DNA of 64,000 nt from the NCBI GenBank assembly GCA_947184155.2, contig CAMXCT020002369.1:577580-641579 (forward strand). Reading direction: 5' to 3'. Below the pieces are notes generated by a model that had not been told where the DNA came from, did no database searches, and was given only the letters and a program-made list of their open reading frames with translations. Of this stretch, positions 56,857 to 64,000 are shown in pieces. The stretch is from Cladocopium goreaui. Its lineage: Eukaryota > Sar > Dinophyceae > Suessiales > Symbiodiniaceae. The number at the start of each line of letters is the position of its first letter. Position 1 is the stretch's first letter. The position numbers and the translations under genes were made by a program.

Positions 56857-57685
56857 AACGCGCCTCAGGTTCTGCAGGTTGTGATTCTACAGCTAGAATC
56901 CTTTCTTTCAACTTCTGATTCTCATTCAGGACAGAGACCAAAAGTCGTTTGATCTCTTCTCTTTCACTTTGTTCTACAACCATTCTATTCTGCAACATCG
57001 CCAACTGCCTATCCCTTTCCAAAAGCTCTTCGTTGAACCTTCTTTCTTCAGATTCCAAGAACCCTGGTCTCGGGATCGACGGCGTGAATCCTGTCCCTGT
57101 CATGCCATACAGCCATGGAGTTCGCTGCTGAAGCTGGGTCATTTGCTGGACTTGTTCAGGAGAAAAAAGAGGAGTATAGGCCATTTCAAATTCTGATTTC
57201 TTCACATCTGGAGGGGTTGCAGCTAAGCCATTGGGAGAGGAATTTGCGGAGCCTCTCACACTAGGATCTTGGACCCTTTCTTTCCTTTCTAAACCCTGGT
57301 TTCCACCCTCTCCTGTCCTCTTCTCTTCACTTTGCCTTGCCGTCAAAGCTGGAGTCGGCCTTTCTGATGCCGATGCACTCTTCGAAAAGCTCTGAGGTGG
57401 CTGTGAAGGCGGCGGAGTGGCTGGAACTGCTGGACGGAGGGAGACAGGCTGACCTTGTGGTTGGTCAGGAGTAGCACTACTCAAAACCAAAACACCTTCA
57501 CCTTTCTTCACCTCATCCTCTAAACCACTAGCTGCTTCATCCCTTTCTTCTATCTTTTCATCTTCTATGGCCTCTTCACCCCTTTGTTTACTTTCTTCTT
57601 CCATTCGTTTTTGAGCTAACTGCATCTCCTGCATTCCTTGTTCCATCTCCTTTTGAGTTGCCCTTCTTCTGATGTTTAAAGACAT
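56813..57685 (-). CDS. copia N-terminal Gag segment
   Basis: The ATG at 57685 is the first start after the primer-binding site, only about 20 bases beyond it. The 290-residue product begins MSLNIRRRATQKEMEQGMQE and is charged and coiled-coil-like (residues 10-60). A Pro/Ser/Ala-rich middle follows, then a helical segment (LFSPEQVQQMTQLQQRTPWL) and a leucine-heptad tail (LLERDRQLAMLQNRMVVEQ). It ends 44 bases inside the next frame (56856-55246). Passing into that frame needs a +1 shift. This could be programmed, as in Ty1, or a mutation; I see no obvious slippery site. Confidence 0.7.
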   Translation of the reverse strand: MSLNIRRRATQKEMEQGMQEMQLAQKRMEEESKQRGEEAIEDEKIEERDEAASGLEDEVKKGEGVLVLSSATPDQPQGQPVSLRPAVPATPPPSQPPQSFSKSASASERPTPALTARQSEEKRTGEGGNQGLERKERVQDPSVRGSANSSPNGLAATPPDVKKSEFEMAYTPLFSPEQVQQMTQLQQRTPWLYGMTGTGFTPSIPRPGFLESEERRFNEELLERDRQLAMLQNRMVVEQSEREEIKRLLVSVLNENQKLKERILAVESQPAEPEARFATPDSISKGGSGR

Positions 57686-57706
57686 TGCGCAGGAGCCTTT
57701 CACCTT

Positions 57707-57718
57707 GGGCTCATAACC
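57707..57718 (-). other. Primer-binding site, tRNA-Met anticodon-arm type
   Basis: Directly inside the 5' LTR the minus strand reads GGTTATGAGCCC. Its complement GGGCTCATAACC has the form of a Met tRNA anticodon arm around CAT. Drosophila copia is known to prime from an internal half-tRNA of initiator Met at an equivalent site, so the same mode is likely. Confidence 0.75.
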
Positions 57719-57914
57719 TGGTTTCACCCAGGCTATGACCCACACAGCAACGCGACCTCCTTTTTCTAATCTGCTGCTGGTTCTGGGCGTTGATCCAAAG
57801 GGCAGCTTATGGATTGGCCCTTCGAAATGTTTCCAAAATGAAATCTGCAAATGAAAAATGTTGATATGCAAAATGCAACTGACATGTGAAGTGCAACTGT
57901 CATGGAATGCTGCA
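57719..57914 (-). repeat. 5' LTR of the copia element (196 bp)
   Basis: Plus-strand ends TGGTTTCACC and GAATGCTGCA. It is identical to the other LTR but for two substitutions. Transcription would start within it and run leftward; I cannot place a TATA-type box with confidence. Confidence 0.95.
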
Positions 57915-57919
57915 GTCAA
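57915..57919. other. Target-site duplication, right (gtcaa)
   Basis: Partner of 49403-49407. Confidence 0.9.
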
Positions 57920-57961
57920 CATCCATAACTACCATCTATTTTGGTGTTCACCAGGGTCACC

Positions 57962-60765
57962 AGGGTAGGTTCCGAGAATCCCAACAGCATAGTTCGCGGC
58001 GAAGACCTGCTTGACTTGTTGGATCAAACGGAGATGTTTGCTCAGAACCATGCTTCACAGAACTTGAAGCATCCATACTTTTGAAACAATATATTAATAT
58101 AGCCTTCCACACAAGTCCAAGGTTTGCTTTTTCCGAGATTCTGACCCTTTTGTAAAAAAATCTGAAAATTGCCCGATTTGGGGCAAACTTATGTACAGCT
58201 ACACATGCGCAAGTGAGCACAGGACGTCTCCCCCAACCTTATGATAGACAGGGATGTTTCTTCCATACCCCGGGCTGCAAATCATTTGCACAACCCAATG
58301 ATCGTGCAAGTATCTGGACTTTCGAGTTCCCCCTTCGAAATCCCATCGGTGAAATCTCCTAAAATCTCCATGTTTTCTGAGCAAAATTGGCGAAATCTTC
58401 ATGTTTCTCGCTGAAATACCTAGCTTTTCACCGTTCATCCCTTGCGGCTCGCGGCCCGGCGCGCCTTTGCTTCCTCAGGGGAATGGATCGGAATCTCCAC
58501 TGATCGCCGGCCAGGCTGATCCAGCTGCACCTCCTCCAACACGAAAGGACGTTCTCTGGGCCCGGGCCGGGGAACATCGATCTGTTCCAGGCCCACCTTA
58601 GGAGCGCAGGTCGCGGTTCATTGAACGTTCAGGCCGTTAAGGCCATTAAGGCCGTTAAGGGTGTTCCACCAGGAAACTTGGAACGATCCTGGGATAAACC
58701 GTGTTTCATAGTGTTTCACTTGGCAGAACTGCCAGCAGTTGCAGACAGTTCACTATGCAGACATGGCGGAATTCTGCAGGAACGATTCATGCATCGTTTT
58801 CTCACGGTTCACCTGGTCATTGACTTGCGTTCGAGAACTGCCCATGTGTGAGCAGATCTCTGCAAGAAAGCCTTTGATGCATGCTCAAACAAGGGGCATC
58901 AAAAATTTGATGTTGTTTAGCCGTTTACGGCCCAGTTTAGTGATGCTTTGTATGTTGATACTCACAAATTATCATGGTTTATAATCTTCCCCATTAAAAC
59001 AGCCACTTCGGGTCTACCTCATTTTCAGATAAACCCATAGCATGGTATCAAGTTGGTTATCTATCCCATTCTATCCCATGGTAATCCCATCCTTATCCCC
59101 ATTATGGTTGGCTATATCACCACTTTCCCATATAAAGTATGATAAAATATGTACCCTCCGCTAATCAAACGTGGCTCACTGGAGAATCCTCTTCGAATGG
59201 AGGCTTTCATAGGAAAAATCGAAAAATCATCGAGCTCAACGGGGGATGGTCGGATTGTCCAGCCATGGTTGATTACCGGTCCCCAGTTCAGGAAATTCTG
59301 AGTCTGGAACGGGAGGTGCCTGAAAGTCATCCATTGGATCTTTGAAGACCTGAAAAATGCAAAAGTGCTGCGGAGACTGAAGAGTAGTCGCAGGGGACAG
59401 TCAAAGGCTGCAAACTGGTGAAAACATCTGTAAACGGAGGGGGTAATAGAATCAGGATATTTCAGGGAAATATCATGGAATAAATTCAGAGGGATATTCG
59501 GATATTGGTTCTTAATTAGTGAATACCCTCTGAATTGCCCAGTTTCACTGGTTTCTTGAATGATTTTTCCATATTTTTCCTCCAGTTCTTTCAGCCCCGC
59601 CTGCAATGCCGGATCCTCTCGCCCCAGTAGCTCCGGAATCTCGCCATCCAGCGGAGCCGACCGCTGATCGTCGTTGAAGAAGTCAAGGGCCGAGGTTCGA
59701 ATCCGCCTGGGGCCGGCTGGCGAATTCATCACACTTGGGGTGGGAAAAAATCCTTCAAAAGCAGCCACTGTAGAAGATGGACAAACTTCAACACCCAAAA
59801 AACAGCACGTCCAGGGCATGAGATGCAGTGACAACATATAGAATGGCCATAGGCTCCCTTGGTCATAGCTTGGAATGATTTCTAAACATTGCACTTGCGC
59901 TATGAGCACCATTGAAAGTCAAAAACTAGCACTTCCTGGGCCATCGAGAGTCACAAGCAAAATCCTCTGCACGAGACTCTTACAAGACTCACAAGACATC
60001 ATGTGTCATGATGTCCCAGTCAACACCTGTTGTTTACTCTATTCATGTTGGTCACTCAGAGCTGGACCCCTTGCGCAAGAAAAGCTGCTCCTCCGCAGTT
60101 CGGGGAGATATTGAAATGGATCATTTTCAGACCTGTCCTGCCACTTCGGGGAATCGAAGAAAAAGATTGGGGATATGATCTTAAGAAAATTTCACACGTC
60201 AAAAATAAAGGACTCCTCGCAAAATCATTGAGGAATCGCATGGCTTTAGGGTGTCGCAAGTTGGGACCTATCCTCTGAGAGATTTTGCTGCAGCAGCTTG
60301 TCCTGGCCCAAGCACGGCAGCCCAAGTTTCCTGGCAATGGCCAGCGGCCAAAATTGCAAAGCTCCGTGTGTCTCCACACAGCTAGCCCTACCAACATGGC
60401 AAGCCAGCAGAAAGTTGAGAATGAGGTCCAAGCAAACCCACTTGTGTCTGAAAATGTGCATGGGGCAAACCAATTCTTTGGTCATTTTAATGGGAAAATG
60501 ATCAACATCCAGTGATATCCTATGCGGTAGTCTCTGGTACCCACGCCAAGAAAACCCTTCAGGCTCCTGAGTCTGGCTGAAGCTTTGGTGCAGGCCTCGA
60601 GTTCTTCCTGTCCGGGTTTAAGAAAAGGAAACCAGATTCAATAGACTCAAGGCGATTTGTCGTCAGACTCCAGAAACAATGAATGATATGGGAGGTTCAC
60701 CTGTGCCAGTTTCTCTGCAGTGCGGCAAATCCAAATACCAAGCTCTTGTTGTTGCAAAACATGAC
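57962..60765 (-). CDS. Unrecognised intron-rich gene, exon candidates beside the retrotransposon
   Basis: Minus-strand segments with coding character are: about 60765-60701 (LQQQELGIWICRTAEKLAQ, donor CAG|GTGAAC); 60622-60556 (GQEELEACTKASARLRSLK); 60404-60290 (ALQFWPLAIARKLGLPCLGQ); 59772-59540 (ALDFFNDDQRSAPLDGEIPE and LQAGLKELEEKYGKIIQETS); 58601-58438 (ERPFVLEEVQLDQPGRRSVE, ending in a stop); 58053-57962 (LRLIQQVKQVFAANYAVGIL, then GTYPG with a GTGACC donor). The order suggests one or two genes reading left. The retrotransposon begins 48 bp beyond the last segment, so it probably sits in an intron or a 3' flank. No domain is recognised. Confidence 0.35.
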
Positions 60766-60992
60766 CGATGCAAAACGCAGGATGAGTCAGCATGAGCCAT
60801 GAAAACTTGAGGCCGGGGGTGGATGACGAAAGCTAGCGGGGTAGGAGGAAGAAGGAAGGGAAGACGTAGCTTCAGTGTCAGCAGGGAAATGTCGGTGGCG
60901 TTTCCGCGTCAAACCCTAAGTGAGGATGCTGACCCTCTACCAGCCGGAAATCTCCTCTCGGGAAGGCTCGGGGGGGACCAGGGGGGGATCGA

Positions 60993-61396
60993 ACCTAATG
61001 CCGATGATGACGATGATGATGAGGATGGTGATGATGATGATGATGATGATGAGGAGGAGGAGGATGATGATGATGATGATGATAACAAAGTTGATGACGA
61101 TGACAATGACGCTGACACTGACAACGACGATGACGGCTGAAAATGACAATGACGGTGACGATGACAATGACGATGAAGATGACAATGGCGAAGACAATGA
61201 CACTGACAATGACGATGACAATGACGATGATGATGATGATGGTGATGATGATGACGATGATGATGATGATGACGATGATGGAGATGATCACGATGACGAG
61301 AACGATGCCAATGACCATGACGATGACGAAACCGATGACGATGACGATGACGATGATGACGATGATGACGATGATGCTGATGATGGTGATGGTGGT
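60993..61396 (+). repeat. GAT/GAC trinucleotide and GACAAT-type array
   Basis: About 400 bp of GATGAT, GACGAT and GACAAT steps. Plus frames give poly-Asp/Asn strings, and other frames give Met-Thr or Ser runs. Frame changes near 61140 and the lack of a sensible N-terminus argue against a gene, although an acidic low-complexity exon cannot be excluded. Confidence 0.85.
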
Positions 61397-61608
61397 GGGG
61401 TTGGGGGGGGACCTTTCGCGTGAAAAATCACGTGATGTCCTTGAGCAGCCCCTGGAATACTTGCTAAAGCAAGAAGACTCCAGCTAGCTGACGCTAGCTT
61501 TCGTGACATGCGAACAAAGCAGCAAGCTTTCCACAACAACTCAGGAAGTCAAGTCTCCGCCAAGAAACAGGGAGGTATGTGGCATGATGGCCACGATGAT
61601 AGCTAAAT

Positions 61609-61660
61609 ATGTATATATATATACACATATATATATATCAGATACATAACTTTGCTTACA
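61609..61660. repeat. TA-rich microsatellite
   Basis: ATGTATATATATATACACATATATATATAT-like run of TA and CA steps (written here only as a description; about 45 bp). Confidence 0.7.
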
Positions 61661-61724
61661 GTTATAAGAATCTTAGTCAGCCAGGGAATGGCAAACCCAA
61701 AAAAGATATTTTGTCGTTGGAACC

Positions 61725-61915
61725 TTCCTATATTCATCGTTTGATTTATCCTGGGATTTATCCTCTGTTTTTTGCCTTCCTAAATTCATCATTGGATTTA
61801 TCCTGGGATTTATCACCTGCGTTTTGGATTCCTAACTTCATCTTTGGATTTATCCTGGGATTTATCCTCTACTGTTTGCCATCCTAAATTCATCCTAGAA
61901 TCCGTCCTAGGATTT
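61725..61915. repeat. Repeat of about 57 bp with GGATTTATCCTGGGATTTATC
   Basis: Three to four degenerate copies, each with two GGGATTTATCCT-like words and a CCTAAATTCATC spacer. A weaker relative (CCTGAATCCATCCTGGGATT) follows near 62082. Confidence 0.8.
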
Positions 61916-61919
61916 CTTC

Positions 61920-62335
61920 CAGGGCTGTTGCCCCTGCCGCCGACCCCAGGAAACCAGGGATACGTAAAGGCATGGCATAGATAGACAGTCCATCAAAACA
62001 TCTACAGCGAGGTCTAATCAAACCTAATCTATTCGAAGTTTTTTTTTTTTGCAAGCCTACATTTAACATAGTAACCTTCCTGAATCCATCCTGGGATTTG
62101 TCATTGTTTTTTGCCAAAGGTTTCTGTTTGCTCTCCTATAAGTCGCGGGTCTTAATCTCGATGTCATCTTGGTCCAAAGAAGCTAGTTTAATCTCTATGT
62201 CATTTGAGTAAACTTAGCGACAATATCTATGTCACATCATGCCCCTCCAATTCCATCGGAGAGTATCCGATAAACTCATAAACCCATGTTCCAAAAGGAT
62301 TCAAGCCACATGGATGGCTGACTTTTTGATTAGCT
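61920..62335. other. No recognisable gene
   Basis: Unique AT-rich sequence with one long T run (62040-62050). Nothing else is supported. Confidence 0.4.
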
Positions 62336-62339
62336 AGGG

Positions 62340-62530
62340 TGATTTGTGGACACTTGTAGGATTAGGGTGGTATCTAGGATGATTTTGGGTAGCCTTTCTG
62401 GGACATGTTGGGAAAATGATGATTTCTAGGATGATTCCGGGTGACTTTTCTGGGACATGCTGAAAAATGATGCTTTCTACGATGATTTTGGGTAGCATTC
62501 CTGGGAATCGTTGAAAACATGATGATTTCC
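62340..62530. repeat. Degenerate repeats of about 65 bp, precursor-like to the satellite
   Basis: Three imperfect units built on GATGATTTCTAGGATGATT, TTTGGGTAGC and TTTCTGGGACATG. They share GATGATTTT..GGGA words with the 170-bp satellite that follows. Confidence 0.7.
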
Positions 62531-63890
62531 ACGATGATTTCGACGATGATTTTTCGATGATTTTGGGACAGCTTTCAAACGATAAAAAAATGATAAAACT
62601 GCGGGAAATTATCATTTTTTTATCGTTTGAATCATCGTTTATATCATCGTTCTTGGGATGTTCCCTTCGTTTCCTCAAAAATGCTCCAAAATGAAGAAAA
62701 TGATGATTTCGACGATGATTTTTCGATGATTTTGGGACAGCTTTCAAACGATAAAAAAATGATAAAACTGCGGGAAATTATCATGTTTTTATCGTTTGAA
62801 TCATCGTTTAAATCATCGTTCTTGGGATGTTCCCTTCGTTTTCCTCAAAAATGCTCCAAAATGAAGAAAATGATGATTTCGACGATGATTTTTCGATGAT
62901 TTTGGGACAGCTTTCAAACGATAAAAAAATGATAAAACTGCGGGAAATTATCATTTTTTTATCGTTTGAATCATCGTTTAAATCATCGTTCTTGGGATGT
63001 TCCCTTCGTTTTCCTCAAAAATGCTCCAAAATGGAGAAAATGATGATTTCGACGATGATTTTTCGATGATTTTGGGACAGCTTTCAAACGATAAAAAAAA
63101 AGATAAAACTGCGGGAAATTATCATTTTTTTATCGTTTGAATCATCGTTGAAATCATCGTTTTTGGGATGTTCCCTTCGTTTCCTCAAAAATGCTCCAAA
63201 ATGAAGAAAATGATGATTTCGACGATGATTTTTCGATGATTTTGGGACAGCTTTCAAACGATAAAAAAATGATAAAACTGCGGGAAATTATCATTTTTTT
63301 ATCGTTTGAATCATCGTTTAAATCATCGTTCTTGGGATGTTCCCTTCGTTTTCCTCAAAAATGCTCCAAAATGGAGAAAATTATGATTTCGACGATGATT
63401 TTTCGATGATTTTGGGACAGCTTTCAAACGATAAAAAAATGATAAAACTGCGGGAAATTATCATTTTTTTATCGTTTGAATCATCGTTTATATCATCGTT
63501 CTTGGGATGTTCCCTTCGTTTTCCTCAAAAATGCTCCAAAATGGAGAAAATGATGATTTCGACGATGATTTTTCGATGATTTTGGGACAGCTTTCAAACG
63601 ATAAAAAAATGATAAAACTGCGGGAAATTATCATTTTTTTATCGTTTGAATCATCGTTTAAATCATCGTTCTTTGGATGCTCCCTTCGTTTTCCTCAAAA
63701 ATGCTCCAAAATGGAGAAAATGATGATTTCGACGATGATTTTTCGATGTTTTTGGGACAGCTTTCAAACGATAAAAAAAAAGATAAAACTGCGAGAAATT
63801 ATCATTTTTTTATGGTTTGAATCATCGTTTAAATCATCGTTTTTGGGATGTTCCCTTCGTTTTCCTTAAAAATGCTTCAAAATGATTGAA
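62531..63890. repeat. 170-bp hairpin satellite, 8 copies
   Basis: The word CTTTCAAACG recurs at about 62571, 62741, 62911, 63081, 63251, 63421, 63591 and 63761, a period of 170-171 bp. Each monomer contains an inverted repeat. In the third copy, arms 62914-62935 and 62948-62969 are exact 22-base complements around the loop AACTGCGGGAAA. Outer words CGATGATT and AATCATCG extend the pairing. Copy 2 has one arm mismatch; copies 4 and 8 have altered A runs. The rest of the monomer includes GGGATGTTCCCTTCGTTT and AAAATGCTCCAAAATG. Short plus-strand frames across the array follow the repeat and are not genes. Confidence 0.95.
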
Positions 63891-64000
63891 AAAGTGGCAA
63901 GCCACTGGAAATGTGGAGAAAATAATGATTTCTACGATGATTTAAAATATGATTATTTTTGTGATTTTGGAAACTTCTCTGCGGGGCGCCAATATAAAAC

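Larger units (their letters stand above)
49408..57914 (-). mobile_element. Complete Ty1/copia-type LTR retrotransposon, 8,507 bp
   Basis: In transcription order (right to left) it contains: 5' LTR 57914-57719; tRNA-Met-type primer site; gag in two frames (57685-56813 and 56856-55246); protease frame (55181-54369); methyltransferase-like block, integrase and first half of reverse transcriptase (54579-51832); second half of reverse transcriptase, RNase H and a long C-terminal extension (51851-49698); polypurine tract; 3' LTR 49603-49408. Integrase before reverse transcriptase, and the YVDD box, place it in Ty1/copia. The LTRs differ at 2 of 196 bases and the TSD is exact, so insertion is recent. 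Four frame breaks separate the parts. Either they are mutations or assembly errors, or the copy was moved in trans. Confidence 0.95.

Noticed and set aside
60823..61423. Poly-Asp protein on the plus strand
   Set aside because: A pure trinucleotide array, with stops between the frames at 61140 and no flanking domain.
62627..63869. Series of 72-120-codon plus frames near the right end
   Set aside because: They repeat with the 170-bp satellite, and hairpin arms form most of each frame.
1..64000. Genomic relics of the dinoflagellate spliced leader
   Set aside because: I scanned by eye for the CCATTTTGGCTCAAG core on both strands and found no convincing match. GTTGGCTCAGG near 11200 is only a partial resemblance.

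Overview
The window looks like nuclear DNA of a dinoflagellate, most plausibly a symbiodiniacean-like alga. This is inferred, not proven. The signs are: a head-to-tail array of an intronless small gene; a gene joining a ubiquitin-like domain to degenerate RCC1-like 'VVTWGDP..GGDSS' repeats; short scattered exons flanked by GT, GC or possibly GA donors; a large Ty1/copia element; and very heavy micro-, mini- and satellite content. I found no rRNA, tRNA, CRISPR array or bacterial-style operon, and no genomic copy of the dinoflagellate spliced leader.

Layout. 0-2.1 kb: exon fragments of an unrecognised minus-strand gene and a small plus-strand exon candidate. 2.4-6.4 kb: an 872-bp tandem array carrying five identical minus-strand genes for a 71-residue protein. 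6.26-35.48 kb: five tandem copies (A-E) of a unit of about 5.27 kb. At each internal junction (A/B, B/C, C/D, D/E) the next unit opens with the 5' end of the 71-residue gene, cut after codon 20, which dates the large duplication after the small gene existed. Unit D is swollen to about 8.2 kb by three copies of a modular minisatellite-bearing insertion element and a duplicated flank of about 270 bp. 35.8-37.0 kb: scattered minus-strand exons. 37.2-39.4 kb: the ubiquitin-like/RCC1-like gene with an internal exact 262-bp duplication. 40-45 kb: two foldback MITE-like elements, exon candidates and a microsatellite block of about 1.2 kb with an inverted half. 45.3-47.4 kb: a ~325-bp satellite. 47.8-48.3 kb: a 41-bp repeat. 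49.4-57.9 kb: a complete copia-type LTR retrotransposon on the minus strand, with 196-bp LTRs, TSD gtcaa, a primer-binding site matching the tRNA-Met anticodon arm and a polypurine tract. 57.9-60.8 kb: exons of an unrecognised minus-strand gene next to the insertion. 61-64 kb: Asp-codon microsatellite, a ~57-bp repeat and a 170-bp satellite whose monomers contain a 22-bp-stem hairpin.

The most interesting object is the retrotransposon. Its pol carries a C5-methyltransferase-like block between protease and integrase, an acidic insert inside the integrase core, and a C-terminal extension of about 370 residues with a membrane segment and two H/C/C/C zinc-type motifs. The LTRs differ at only 2 of 196 positions, yet the reading frame is broken at four points. 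The second is the mobile minisatellite element, three copies of which share both ends and the internal module order.
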